Shown: in pieces, positions 22,876 to 36,800 of the stretch
How positions within the stretch are numbered: the stretch's first letter is position 1
How the letters are laid out: every line of letters begins with the position of its first letter
Program-made: the position numbers and the translations under genes
Notes under the pieces: generated by a model
Seen by the model: only the letters and a program-made list of their open reading frames with translations
Database searches by the model: none
What the model was told of the DNA's origin: nothing
Assembly (NCBI GenBank): GCA_029204225.1
Contig: CM055096.1
Coordinates: 66,314,370 to 66,378,369 of the forward strand
Direction: 5' to 3'
Origin: Diphasiastrum complanatum
Lineage: Eukaryota > Streptophyta > Lycopodiopsida > Lycopodiales > Lycopodiaceae
Length of the DNA stretch: 64,000 nucleotides

Positions 22876-24647
22876 AGAGCGCAATGTGTTGTGCAGAATT
22901 TGCAGGAACTATCAGCTAATATGAATCACAAACAACAGAACGATCAATCGAATGCATGCTAGACAAAACAATGCTGGAAGAACAGAATATCTTTTGTATT
23001 TTCTTTTTTTTCTTGAGTGAGTTGGCAGTCACGGCGACACTTAGTAGCGCCCTGAAACACCTACTGCACTTCTCACTGCTATTTTTTTTTCTTTTTCGTT
23101 GTTGTTCTGTTTTGATCTATGTTCTCATACATATATTCCGCCAAGGGAATTAAAAGATAATTTAGCTATCATTACAAGAAAGGTTTACTTTTAAGTTAAA
23201 CTACCAGCTAACTACATGTTAACTCTTGTAATGTTGCCTACGGCTGAACGATTTCTTGAGTAATAGGTTATGGGCCATTATTAAAAATGTGTGAAGACGC
23301 GATGCTTATACCAACAACATTCTTTGTAAGCTCCCAATGGATGGCAAGGTTAACAATGTTAGAATAGCTTTGTATAAGATTAGAATCATCTTTTAGAACA
23401 TTAAGAAGAACCTATACATGCTCACTTTATTTTATTACATAGCCTATGCAAGCGATTTCTCTATCAAGATATTTTACTCTTAGGACATATGGATGTGCAC
23501 TGTCCTTCTTACCTCTATAACTTTGCAAAATCTACTTTTTCAAGGTCATCATTCTGGAGGTATTCTTTGATTCATAAATCTTTTGGAGATTTACCACCAT
23601 GCTTCATTGATTAGCACAAGCTTCAACTTCCTTAAGGAGATTTGTTACATTCATTTTCATACAATGTAAGTTCATCTTGGCCCTCTTCTTGTATTGTGCT
23701 ATACCTTGTGCATGGTGAGGCTCCTTCTCAAGACCAAGCCCTCTATCCATCAAAGCCTAAAGGGCAAGTAACAACTACATCCTAACTTTTTGTATGAACT
23801 AGTTTGTAGATGTTAATTTATGACAACTTTACAACAAATATTTAAATGCCAATGGATGACATGTTAGAAAATTTGGTCTGGCACTTGAAGTACATGATAG
23901 ATTATAATCACACTTACCCTAGTGTCGCCCTAACACTCACTTGGGACTCCAAAGTTGTGATAAGAAAGATCTAACAAGATCTAGGACAATGTTGTGATAA
24001 GAAAGATCTTACAAAATCTAGGACAAATGATTTTTTATCACCCTTGCTTGTTCAACACCCAATAGGTTGATGAAAAACACATTCTTCCTAGTCACTCTGG
24101 TAACACTTAATGAAGTTCCTCAAACTTTCACTCAAGAGATTAGATCATATCTATTCCTATCGACATCAAATTTACAACAAAGTTGATTGCTGAAGTTGAC
24201 CACAATTCTAATTACACTTGATTAACAAAAAATGATAAGATTGAACCAAAAATTTTGTTTTTGAGCATTGAAAACATGTATGATGATCGCATGCACACGT
24301 GCAAATGAAATATCAGAATTCTCTATAATGGCTTGCTATCAAATCCCCTCTCCAATGTCGAGACTAGTCCTAGGATTTGTTATTGACGACTTCTTGTTGT
24401 AGGGTTTCTTATTGACCACTTCTTCTATGACATGGATATAATGATCCACATGTGCTGAATTTTTCAAAGACCTGCCATACAACAAAAAAACAGATTCTGG
24501 TGCTACAAACAACTAATCATCCACTCCTTTTATGATTTGGCCCTCTTTGGTGATGATCACCACCTTGGCACTTCTCTACCAATGAGGTACTCTTGATTTT
24601 TGCTTCACACCTTGATTTTGATTCGATAAACTTGTTGAACAACTTGT
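22876..24647 (-). other. Mostly non-coding, with a decayed unknown ORF at 23,330-23,780
   Basis: No clear domain. On the minus strand an open stretch from about 23,754 to 23,610 (MDRGLGLEKEPHHAQGIAQ...) followed by similarly protein-like stretches down to about 23,330 suggests a decayed coding region of unknown family, perhaps the internal part of the retroelement whose putative LTR is at 24,665-25,246. A 37 bp direct duplication ('gataagaaagatct.acaa') lies at 23,953-24,026. Confidence 0.3.
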
Positions 24648-24664
24648 TCTAAGATCTGATACCA
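24648..24664 (-). promoter_or_regulatory. Probable retroelement primer binding site
   Basis: On the minus strand the sequence is tggtatcagatcttag, matching the Met-tRNA-complementary primer sites used by plant Copia elements. It lies directly next to a TG dinucleotide that would be the end of an LTR on the right. Confidence 0.6.
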
Positions 24665-25246
24665 TGTAAAATAATATAAAAATGATGACCTGCAAAATAT
24701 CCACAAAAATCTGGGCCTAGATGATTGCACACAACACAATAGCTTCACCAATGCTAGATAATGTTAGGCAAGAGCATCAAAAAACATCATTCCAAAGCCA
24801 ATGGGATAAAATCAAAGTACTTGCATCAGACTCATTTGAGATGGTCCTAAACATGTGAACCACCTCAATACATCAAAATCTTGGAGCATAAGCCACAGAC
24901 AAGAAGACTACTTCTTTCTTCTCTACTAGTTGATGACATGGCCATGGATATGGCTTACATATATACATGAACCAACTCAATTCTTTCCAAAAGAGCATCC
25001 CTAATCCTCCCTATCATTTGATTCCCAAGTCTAAAACCCTAATTCACATTATCCACGTGACTCTACTAACTATTCTTCACGTGGCCTGACTAGTCCAAGT
25101 TCTAGATAGAAGTTTCTGTTTGGTCCATAGAATCTCTTTGAATGAATCAAGCTCTCTTTCTAGTCGACATCAGACCTTGATAAGAGAGGAAAACATGTAT
25201 ATGCACTAATATTACATAGGTCTCAAAGATGGACCCAAAACTAACA
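24665..25246 (-). repeat. Putative LTR next to the primer site
   Basis: The inner end is fixed by the adjoining primer site. The outer end is tentatively placed at ctaaca (25,241-25,246), giving TG...CA termini on the minus strand. No partner LTR was recognised, so the length is uncertain. Confidence 0.35.
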
Positions 25247-26308
25247 AACTAGTCAAGTTAGATTAAAAAATTTCCACATCAACCGGACTCCAAAGCCAAA
25301 ACAATTCATTCCATAAAAGATGTAAGAAATGAAAAGTCGGGAGACTCACCGATGATAGTAAACAATTGTCTATGAATGTACTCTAACACAAAATCATACA
25401 AGCACTCCAGATTTCATCTTGGCAAAATCTTGAAATTCCATATTTCACTAAAAATTGAGATGGTGTATTAAGCTTTGCTATTAGTTTCATTGCAGAATTT
25501 TCTTCGGTGGAAAACGTGACTCTTGAATCACACTCACTTGTAGCTTCATAAATCATCAAAAAGACTTTCGACTTTTTCACTAACAAAATTCAATATTGAG
25601 GTCCTAATCTATTTTAGAAATGTGTTCTCTTCTATGACTAACTCTAGACCTCTCCTTGCTTTAACCAAGTCCACTGCCAATTTTGCAAGGAATCTTATCA
25701 GTGGTAGTAGTGAGGCATTGCTTCCTTGAAATACATACTCCTATGAGAACATACTTGCTCACTGCACAGACTTTTGCACTAAGATGGGCAACATCATGAA
25801 AATGTTCAGCATAAAAAATACAACAGATGAGAACATCAATTTTTAATATGTTAACCCCTTTTTGCACTAAGATGGGCAACATCATGAAAATGTTCAGCAT
25901 AAAAAATACAACAGATGAGAACATCAATTTTTACTATGTTCTTATGACTCGTATATCATCTAATGAACAAATATTGGGCCAATAGGTGTATGATCTTTCT
26001 TGAAGTTTGAATCAGCTTTCAATTTTGCGATTTTGAAATATTAACTCAAAAGCAATTCAGAATTGGTAGATGTGTTATCTGAGTGATTGCCCATTTACTG
26101 TTTTCCAACACAATTTTCATATGCTTCAAGTCGACTGACAGTAGAATCATAATTGCATCAAAATCAGTTATAACTGACCTCCTTGTAGTCATTTGCCCTA
26201 AAAGATTCTTGAATTTGTCTAGATGGGTCTACCATAAGACCAAATGTTGGAAGAACAGTCAATGGCCTGAAAACAATACAGAGATTTGTTCTTGCTGACA
26301 TTTAAAAT
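25247..26308. repeat. Non-coding region with an 88 bp tandem duplication
   Basis: No gene is seen. An 88 bp unit beginning 'tttgcactaagatgggcaac' is present twice in near-perfect tandem, at about 25,772-25,859 and 25,860-25,935 (second copy slightly shorter). The two copies differ at very few positions, so the duplication is recent. Confidence 0.75.
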
Positions 26309-26840
26309 GTGCCATTTTGTTTGATTTAAATCAGCAGTATGATATCCATGTGTTCTATGCCATTCATGGACGAGATACTTTTGCACTTCTTTAATATCAA
26401 TCGTGCACTTTCTGATTCCATCCTAAAAGTTGAAACAACAACCGTAAACACTTTATCATACATGTGCCATTTTGTTTGATTTGAATCAGTAGTATGATAT
26501 CCATGTGTTCTATGCCATTCATAGACGGAATACTTTTGCACTTCTTGAATATCAATAGTGCACTTTCTGATCCTAAAAGTTGAAACAACACAACCGCAAA
26601 CACTTTATCATAGACGTGCCATTTTGTTTGATTTAAATCAGTAGTATGATATCCATGTGTTCTATGCCATTCATAGACGAGATACTTCTGCACTTCTTCA
26701 ATATCAATCGTGCACTTTCTGATTCCATCCTAAAAGTTGAAACAGCACAACCGTAAACACTTTATCATAGTACGACAATTTTGAAAGGGATGGAAAAGTT
26801 GAAACAACACAACCGTAAACACTTTATCATAGCATGACAG
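26309..26840. repeat. Minisatellite of about 152-155 bp units
   Basis: Three full units start with 'gtgccattttgtttgatt' near 26,309, 26,464 and 26,616, giving periods of 155 and 152 bp. Partial copies of the unit's last third (aaaagttgaaaca.cacaaccgtaaacac) recur at about 26,732 and 26,790. Units differ by small indels. No coding role is apparent. Confidence 0.85.
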
Positions 26841-27947
26841 TTTTTGAAGGGAGGCAAAGGATCTACTTTGGCCCTTTTCAGAAGAACAGGCCAAAAAAAC
26901 ATGTTACAATCAAATGTGTAATCCATGAGATAATCAGAAAGGATAGAAGGCAAGGCAGTTTCTATGATATTACTTACATTCTTATAGCGAGAAGGACCAC
27001 ATTGCAACCTTGACATCAAAGAATTGGCTTTTCCATTGATGAGAAAGTGCTCCTCTGCACAAAGCTACAATCGACATGAAGTTTCTTGGGCAGGTGCAAC
27101 GATGCAAATTCCTGGATCCCAGACAACATCATGATGGATTGCAAAAAAATTTACAGTTGCTAAATGTCATGATATGACATCCCAACTTGACATCTTCCTG
27201 CAGACATACTGCTTATATTTAGCAGTTTGACTTCTAACAGCAGCATGTTGCAAATCTTTCACCAACAGCTAAGAGAAATCACAACACACTAAATTTGTCT
27301 CTACTATTAATGTCTATTAAGAGTTTAGTTGCTGTTCTGGCCTCGATAGGCTCAACATTATGATCTCAAATAAATGTTTTCCCAAAGTTTTGTTGTGAGA
27401 TCTGATTAATATACAGAGGATTCTGAAAATGATATGTTCTTCTCAAGATAGAACTACTCCATCTTCTGGTATTTCAGCACAGCTACCAATGCAGATCTAA
27501 TCTGAGACGCCAAACAGTGTTACTGATAGTTCAAGCCAGTATCAGCCCCGTTAGAATGCATATCGACATCTAGGACTCTTTTACCTCAGAAAACTCCAGG
27601 ACTTAATTTCTTAGCCTCGTTTGCACCTTGCCATTAAGAAAACTGCTTGAAATGGGAACAGCTGCTATGTGTCCCCCGTGTCTGGATAACTTCATACTGA
27701 ATCATGCTGTTTTCTGATTCGGTAGGTAAGCTGACACTATTGGATGTTACTTATGACAGCCGTTTACTTTGTAATAGAGCGAAACATGCAGTTTCAAGAA
27801 TAATTTGCAGCACAGCTTAAAGGGTACGCTTGACTTCATTTGATAGCAAGAATTCTTGTGAATCTGAACTTTTCCCAGGCTGAAAAACCATTTCTGATGC
27901 CCAGTCATTAAAGTAAACACATGAGTATGAATGACTGTTAATGCACA
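26841..27947. other. 3' flank of the ASHH2-like gene
   Basis: No coding sequence is recognised. The part nearest 27,947 lies immediately downstream of the ASHH2 stop codon and should contain its 3' untranslated region; a definite polyadenylation site could not be assigned. Confidence 0.4.
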
Positions 27948-29439
27948 TCAAAGACCTGGTACAGGAGGCTCTGGCTCAAACTCTCCCATAGACTCTCTAC
28001 AAACAGCTGCCTCTTTATCTCCACCATCCAACCTTTCACGTCTACTTCCTCCAGTTACTAAAGGATCAAGCTGACCCACTGGAAGCTTCTTTGCTGATGA
28101 AGGGCCTCGGCACTGAAAAGGTTCTGACAACTGGAACGGATGGTGGGCAGCATGGTGTGGCCGTGTGCTGCCAGACGGTCGTTGCATGCTCTGAAACTCC
28201 CCTTGATTCTTGAAACCAGATATAAAGCCTGGTGAAGCAGCTGGTAGTGCAGATTGGAAGACTGCACGTGCCAAATGCACTTGTCCTGGCCCTCTTACTG
28301 TTGTTTTCCGAAAATTTCCAGAATCTGTCCTGGGAGGCATAAAATGTGGTGCAGGAGAGGCCCCATTGGACATCTGCATGGGCCCATGTTGCACATGGGG
28401 TGGAACTGTTGCAGAAGATGGTGAAACAGGAAGCTGAACATGAGGCTGCCTACACGGGGGAGCAGAGAAAGATTTTCCACGAGGTGCTGGAGGACATGCC
28501 CCAACTTGGGGACCTGGAAAAGGACTAACTGGCATGCGTGGCAGATAACACTGCTGTGGTGGGACCATCCCCATGAACGGTTGTGCCTGGGGAGCTATTG
28601 CTTGCATTACCTTAGGCCCAACCTGCACCGAAGTCTGATGAGATCCTGGCCTTGATGGTGAATTTGAAACGCGTTGTGGTGGTGCAGGCAATGCCCCTGA
28701 TCTCATTACAGACTGTTGACTTGACATTTGTGCCCTGGGTGGCCGGGCTGAGCGCTTAATCCAGCAATGTGGCTTCTTCGATTGTTGTTGAGTACTTGAA
28801 CAATCCATACGTTCTGACATGATTATCGTCCTTGAGTCTATCTTGGTGGTCTGAGAGTCTGATTGAGAGTGGGACAGTTCTAGTTGCACAACTTTATTCG
28901 GAACAGCGAACTTGTGAGCATCAGCTGATTGATTATAACAGTTCCTCCCCTGTGAAGACTGTCTGCAAGAATCTAATCCAATTCCAGAATGACGCACAGA
29001 AGAGGAAAGACTCTGATGACCATCTTCTGGCACATCAACCTTATCTCCAAACCACGGTTCAGAATCTCCTTCTAAGCGTTGCTGACATTCAGGACCAATA
29101 TTATCAGGTTTTGCAGGTTTATCCCAACGACTGACTCGTTTTCGACGTCTTGGTTCCTGATCCAACATGTTTACATTTGGGTCATTAGGAAAACTTGCAT
29201 CATAAGAACAGTGATTTTCAAAACTTTTCCCTTTCCCTTCAACACTCTGGGTTGGGCTTTCCGAAATTCCACTGGCAGGATGAAGCATATCATCAAAGGA
29301 AGAGCGTCTTTCTGCTTGGGCAAATGAGCCCCAGCACTTTGATTGATTGGCAGGTTGCTGTGAGGATTTTGGAGACACGTTCTGTAAGCCTGATGATTCA
29401 TCTGGCAAAGGTGGAGGACTGAAGTCTTCTGAAATGGAT
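27948..29439 (-). CDS. ASHH2: ASHH2 terminal exon: disordered Pro/Gln-rich tail
   Basis: About 496 residues to a stop at 27,948. It includes the basic motif [15 protein letters not shown] (about 29,140), which is the RKSRWD-type element found in ASHH2 tails and resembles RNA-processing protein motifs, and then a long Pro, Gln, Ser and Met-rich region ([18 protein letters not shown]) without a fold. It is uninterrupted, which argues that the gene is under selection. Confidence 0.88.
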
Positions 29440-30433
29440 CTGCCAACCCCAGAAATAACCTGTTAAAATGAAGATATGTCTAAAAGCAAAGTATAAGGGA
29501 ATATCAATAAACTAAACTTACTTTTGCTGACTCCTTGGCTGCTGAAAAGATGAGCACAACGGCTGAGACTTTGAATGCTTTTCACCAAAAGAATGACGGG
29601 AATACACAGCACCAACTGGAAACCATTTACTCTTAAAACGACGAGCAATCTGCTGAACCTGCATAAGGAATGTGTACATCAAATAGATGCTCTGAAAACA
29701 CCAACTTTTTTTATGCAAAACATAGGACACTTAGTCATCATGGCATGTTTGTTTTCATTGAAAACCCCTCAAGCCAAGATAAAACTTGCAAACTTGTATG
29801 CCAGAATCCTCCCAGTTGCAAAGCATATTATTGAAGGCATAATATGTCTATGAGGCTGCATATAAACAAGCTGATGATTGATCTTGTAATGGACACAGTC
29901 CATGCATACTTGAAATTGAATACATTGAGAAATGCAGTTATTATTGGCATCTTTAGTATTTCTGGGCCCATATATTATTTTCGGGGCCATTTGCTATTTT
30001 CAGTCCTAAAGGCTCTTGTAAGTGGGCAACCAGCTTTGGAGGGAATATTTGCATTTCTTGCCACCGTAAATTTGGGAAAGCCCTAATCCTGAGATCATAA
30101 AAAGAAGTTGGGAATATTCATTAGCTAGCTGAGTGATTTGGATACTTGAGTGGAAAGTTATTTTGGAGAATTTTGAAGAAGATCCACCTGTGTTATTGGT
30201 GGCTCATAACTGCAATAGCGCCTTTAAAACATCTTAAGGAAAGGTACTCAAAGAACTGGAAAGCAACAGCATAACCTTCTTATAGACAGTTTATGGCTAA
30301 ATTGTACGAGAATCCTCGAAAAAGCAAGCAACTAGGAGCAACCATGCATGTAGCTTCGATGTCAGTGCCGTCAACGCATAAGGACAGGGACAAATGGACA
30401 AGCACATGTTCTTTTGCATGTTTGTGTGCACCT

Positions 30434-30514
<81 letters not shown>

Positions 30515-33500
30515 ACCTCGTTGTCATCATGGCGAGTAAGTTCAAAGATTGACTCCACAAAACTGCAAAGCAAGTTAAAAAGCGCACGAAATTAGGGATT
30601 GTTAAAAGGCAGAATCAGATACCTAATTTCAAGTCCCCTGTACAAACAAGTGGAATTGCTAACTCGCAATAAGGAAACTCTCATTGAAGATATCCCATGA
30701 CTTCTAAGTAAAGATCAACTGGTAGCAAGGCCCAGAACTATTGTAAAGATCGTAGACAACAGCAGCTCAAAACAACTGAAAAGACCTTTCCATGCCAGGC
30801 CGAGAAGGAATACAGCTTATATGTCTTTCTGTTAAAACCTTCCTAGTAGAGAGGAGTTCCAGAACCTGCATGACATAATTACACAGTCACCCCAAAGAAC
30901 GCAGCTAGAGCCTTCATTCTAGCTGCAATTCACACAGATGAATATAACATTTTAAACAATACAATCTGGTTATCAAATAGGCTGAAGCAGGGAGTACAGC
31001 AAAACAAGTGATACAATGAGAGGCACAGGAAATAGGTCCAGAAACAACCATACTTGCAGCAACATATTACAGCACAAATTCACTAAGAGCAGCTGAAACT
31101 CCAGCAATTCAAAAAGTATGTTGTATAGAGATGCTAGACATCATAAATAGGAGTTAATAGTATAAATGTCATGTAAATTTTATTTGGAGCATTGGACCTG
31201 GCCCACAGTTTATCACTTGTTACTTGGGCCTTTGTGGTACTAAGTTTTGTGTAATTTAAACCCAACATTTGTTCATGACAATGACTGTTTTTAACAACAT
31301 GTTTCTGGTTTACAATGTATCTCTGTCTGTAATTGACTGGATCAATTAGCTCTGGGCAATGTTATTTTTGCCTCTTTCCAGTTTATCGGTACGTTGTTCT
31401 TCTAAATAAATTGCGATCCAAGTCCCAAATTGCTGACGTTCTGGAACACACGTTCCAGAACATTTTTGCAGCGGATCGCAATCCGCTGCAACCTTGGAGG
31501 CTACATTGTTTCTCTGATTCCTGTTGCTAAGATCTGTAGGGTTGCTATAAGTAGAGTGCGAACATTTGCTTAGGCTTGTCTTGATGTAGGCAATTGCTAT
31601 GAGCATTTGGATGGTGGTGGTTTTACTAAAGGGGATGCGGCACCATATACACGTAGGTGGTGTTGCTTGCACTATGGATCAAGCACAGCTATGAGGATCA
31701 AGACACGCTTCCTTTGAATCAGCCTGATGAACGGATATTAGGCATTGCGGCTTGTACTCGTATTACTGCACACGTCTGAGATCGTCTTACAACTATATAC
31801 AAGGATGCAGGTTCGCTTCCAGGGCTTGTGCACCTCATCGGTAAATGCTACAAATTGGTGGGCAACTTGGGTCCATGGGCACAGAATACAGTGCCGGTAC
31901 TTGCTCGTGTCCGTAACACTCCCACCCTCAAAAACATTGCCTTCAATGTGGGCTATAAAAAAACCAAAATAATGTTGTTATTGCGAGATATAACTGTAAA
32001 ACCACATTGCAGTACAATGCTCAACACAAAAAGCACATTTCACTAAATGAAAACGTGAAGCTCTGTCAAGGAACACGGATGCCCCAGGAATGCGAAATGA
32101 AGGCATCATGATAAATGTCTCCCACAAGATGGCTACAAATGTGGATATACCAAGCTAATTGTATGGCCCAAGAATACCACATATAGGTATTAGTAGGATA
32201 ATCAAGGCACCAACCCCATAGATGATAGGACAATAGACCGCATCAGCCAATTGTAGATGAATCAATAGCCAATAGACTGCATCATTGTACCAATGCTACA
32301 GGAACACCAAAGAAAAACGATCATTGAGCACCTGATATCTCAACATATGGATGAAGAACGTTGCTGCCAAATCCCAAGGAAAAGACTCTGATGCCACATG
32401 CCACGGTAAGTCATGCCAGATGAATGAACAACCTAGCACCATTGATCATATGCATCTCATGCCAAGCCAATTTAATAGACCATGACCATAAGAAGGTAAA
32501 AAACTACCACGCCTCCACTACATCAACACAGAGAAGTCAGAATAAGTGTGCCAAAAAAGAATAAGAGAATAGAGTTGAGAGAGAGAGAGTATCTCCTCCT
32601 TCCTATCTTTTGCTTGCAAAGGCCCTCCTATTTTGAATGTATGCATCTCCATCCTCAAGAATTATATCCCCAGACATGGAAGAAATCGCACCAAGAATAC
32701 CACCACATAAAACATTGCAATAACCCAAATTATAATTATTATCACTGTACTGTTAGAAATTATCGAATTGGTGCCTATTGAGCACCTTAAGGGGTGCCAA
32801 ACCTCCTACCGGTCCACTGTCCATTATAGAAACAATCAGCTATGCAAGCAGGTAACTATAAGGCCAATCATTGTCCATGGAGCGCGTGATAAGTTTGCAG
32901 TTCACAGACATTACGTTTGTGAGATCTTAGAAATACCTAGTGCTTTTGGCCTGTTTAGCTTTGACTATCAAAGGGAAGACTGTGCAGGAGATCAATGTGA
33001 CTATCTGCTGTTAGCTAAAGGGCTCTGAAAGTAGTTGCTTGCATATAGAGTTGCCTTGAGGGTCTTAACTGCTAAGGGAAGACCGTGCACGTGATCAATG
33101 TGACTATCTGCTGTTAGCTAAAGGGCTCTGAAAGTAGTTGCTTGCATATATAGTTGCTTTGAGGGTATTAACTGCTAAATGCAAAACAGAAATTACAATT
33201 TCATTCCAAATTTTTTTAGCGTTCCGGAACGTGAACCCACCCCCCACCCCCCCGGAACTCATTCCACTGCATATATATTATTATACAGACATGAGGGTCT
33301 GGGCCGGATGTGGGCTTTTTGCATCCGCGTCCGACGCCCGGACCCGGACGCGTCTGACCCCCGGCCGTGGGGTCGGACGCGTCCAAAAAAAAAATTTGAA
33401 ATTTTTTTCTGGACGCATCCAGCGTCTGGACGCGTTTTCTATTTTAAAAGAAAAAAGGGGTGCGCATGCAGCGGAACAGTCCACAGAAGCCCGAGAAGGA

Positions 33501-33614
33501 GAGAGCGAGGAGAGAAAGAGGGCGAGAGAGAGAGGGAGAGAGAGAGAGTGAGCGAGAGAGAGAGGGTTATGGTGTGTGTGTGTATGATGATTTCTGTGTG
33601 TGTGTGCATGATGA

Positions 33615-33677
<63 letters not shown>

Positions 33678-33777
33678 CATGGTGTGTGTGTGTGTGTGAG
33701 TTTAGGGTTTAGGGTCTGCGTGCTTGGGTTTGCGGTTTAGGAGAAGAGAGAGAGAGAGAGAGATTAGATTTGCGTGC

Positions 33778-33852
<75 letters not shown>

Positions 33853-36800
33853 GGCCGCTCGTCCCATTTGGGATGAGTGGAGTTGATGCCCGACAAAAAG
33901 TGGCGTTGCCCTTTTTGTCGAAAGCAGTTCATAGGGAACGCCTCTTGGGTTCGAGCACATTTGGGGGGATTGCATGTCCGACCCACAGGAGGACGCTACA
34001 GGATCGGCGTTTGTATGGTCATCCCCTCTGCTGAGGAGGTTCGCATTCTCGAGGCATATGCTGAGCTAGGTGCTGAGCCCGGCGAGCCGTCCACAGATGC
34101 CGCGGACTCTGTTTCCATTGGTGCACCCACTGCCACCGACCCTGCCACTGGTACACCCAGCGCCACCGCCCCCACCCCCACCATCGCATCCGCACCCCCC
34201 TGTGCCATCACCGTCAGATCTGCACGATCCGTCCACATCCTCCGCTTCCGCACCTACACCTATGCCACCACCTCCAGGTCCGCATCGTCCATCCACATCC
34301 TCCCAGCCATCCACATCCCGAGGCACCAGACATATGTCCATGCTGGGATCTTTCAGAGAGGGGCAGCACAGAGAGGCCACTAGGACCATAGCACAGATGT
34401 TCTATGACCTAAACCTCCCCTTTATCATGGCATCATCCCGCATCTTTCGAAAGGCTATCTCAAAAGTTGCAGTCTGCGGGCCCGGCTACACACCACCCAC
34501 AGCCGACGCACTACACGGCCCTTTGCTCCAGGAGCGGATCCGTCAGAGAGAGACTAGCCACACTGCAGGAGGCTTGGGATAGATACGGCTGTTCCATCAT
34601 GGCTGATGGGTGGATTAATTGTCATAGACGTCCACTCATCAACGTGATTGTTTCTAGTTGTTACAGTTTCATGTTCCTGCGTAGCATCAACGCCTCTGAG
34701 GCAGGGAGAGTGCATTCGGCCGAGTACATTTACGGCATCATCCGCGCAGCGATAGAGGTGGTCGGGCCACAGCGCGTTGTGCAGGTACAATTTTCTTTCA
34801 TTAGTTGCTTGGTCATTTACTGCTTAATGTTGATACAAAAGTTCTGCGTAGTTTTTGATTGATTGCAATGTGTTTCCAAGCTGTGAACTTGATCGTGTGA
34901 ACGTATCGCGAAAGGTTGTGACGGACAATGCGTCCAACTGCCGCAGTATGGGGGAGCTTCTTATGGCAAAGTACCCCTCCATTGTGTGGACTCCATGTGC
35001 CGCACACTCACTGGACCTCCTCCTACATTCCATCGGGCGCCTGCCTTGGGTCAGGGAGATTCTCACGAGGGCACTTGCGGTTGTCGACTTCGTCACACGC
35101 AAGCGCCGCATGACTGCCCTTTTCCGCACATTCAACGGGTAAGATGCTACTTATTTTTTGGCTCATTCAAGATGCTTCTTTTCTTTTGGCTCATTTCATG
35201 TGTGCCTCTCATTCCGTTTGTCAATGCAGGCTCGACTTGAAGAAGCCGCTCACACCGCCTACCAGTTCATCATGCTTGAGCGGCTACACAAGCTCAAGGG
35301 TGATTTGCGAGGCATGGCTACTTCTGCAAAGTTCACCGCCATGGACCTGTCCACGACCCCAAAGGGCTTGGCCTTCCACGACATCCTCTTCATGGAGCCT
35401 TTCTGGGTGGATATGCAACAGCTGATGGACATCATGCGCCCCATCTACTCTGTTGTGAGGCTCGTTGATCGCGAGGGGTGCACGATGGGCCTCATTTACG
35501 AGTTCATGGACCGCACAGGCGAGTCTCTCCAGCGTTTTGAGCTAGACCCTGCCAGGTTTTTCTGTCTCACCATCCTTTCTTCCATTTCGCACTCTGTTTC
35601 GTCTTGCTGCCGCAACACGATGGTATGTAATTGTTGCCTCCAGATGGTATGGTCCACAGGTTGGAGCCTATCAGGCGGTTGTGGCGGCAACGATGGGATA
35701 AGTTTCACCGGCCCATTCACAATGTGGCCCACATACTGCATCCGCTGTTTCAAAGCGAGAGGCAGTATGACGATGCAGAGCTGCATGCGGACTGGTTCTC
35801 ATAGTCACCTCCTCAGCAGCGACACTGGTATCCGCAGCAGGCTTGAGGAGCAGAGGCTCAGCTACAGGTAAACTCTTGCTCTGTCGTTTGCTTTCGTTCG
35901 CTCAATTTCCCTGCACGGGCTCAAGTGTGCTCACGCACATCGCGGCTCAATTGCAAGCACTGTCTGGGGTTGTTCAGCGAGGACCTTGCACGTGTCCGAG
36001 AGAACAGGCTCTTGCCTGTATCATGGTGGGAGAGCTACGGCGCTGGACAGCCAGACCTGAGGACGCTCGCGTTCCGAGTCCTTTCACAGGTATGTTGTCT
36101 AATCTCATTCATCCAAACAGTTTTCGCATTTTCTCTACAAGGTCGGTACTCACTCGAGTGGTTGCCAGTTAATGCAGGACTATTCTGCTTGCGTGTGCGA
36201 GCGGAACTGGTCAGCGTTCAGCCTTGTTCACACGAACAGGCGGAACCGTCTGACGACTGAGCGATGCAATGACTTGGTGTACTGCAACACAAACACCAGG
36301 GTGGTTCGACGCATCACGGACAGCATGAGGGCAGGAGGCGTAGGCTCCCTACTCTTGCAGGTATATGTCTATGCTCTATCGTTTGCTTTCGTATTAGTTT
36401 AAGACATTCAGTTTAATGCCCTCACGGTTGCTTCGGCGCATTACACCAGGCACGCGTTGCACAAAAAACACACCGTACATTAATTCATCAAATGTATCAA
36501 AATAACAATACGTATCCCGCCATATATGGTTGGGGCTGTTCTTTACACTATGTTAGACACTAAATGCTGCCTCATCTACTGCCAAAAATTACATAACAAC
36601 AGTCAGCCACATACGTCTAGACCCTATCTTTGAACATTCCTACGGATCCTCCACTGACTCCTCGCCCTCGTCAGGTGCATTGTTCTGTCGCTCTCGCTCT
36701 GCCTCCCGGTTAGCTCGGGCTGCCTCTTGGTTAGCCCGACGGCAGGCTGCCCTTCCCTACCGTCGTGTGAAGTTCATTCCAATCTACTCATCCAAATCCA

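Noticed and set aside
28058-29446. Several open frames of 60-100 codons on both strands overlapping the ASHH2 terminal exon
   Set aside because: They are other-frame shadows of a long, repetitive Pro/Gln-rich exon and show no domain; only the frame continuous with the upstream exons is kept.
30280-30587. Open frames made of Leu-Ser and Thr-His repeats
   Set aside because: Translations of the (TG)n(AG)n microsatellite; same for 33,460-33,990 and 56,450-56,770.
33700-33740. Telomere-like TTTAGGG words
   Set aside because: Only two adjacent copies, next to other simple repeats; not an interstitial telomere array.
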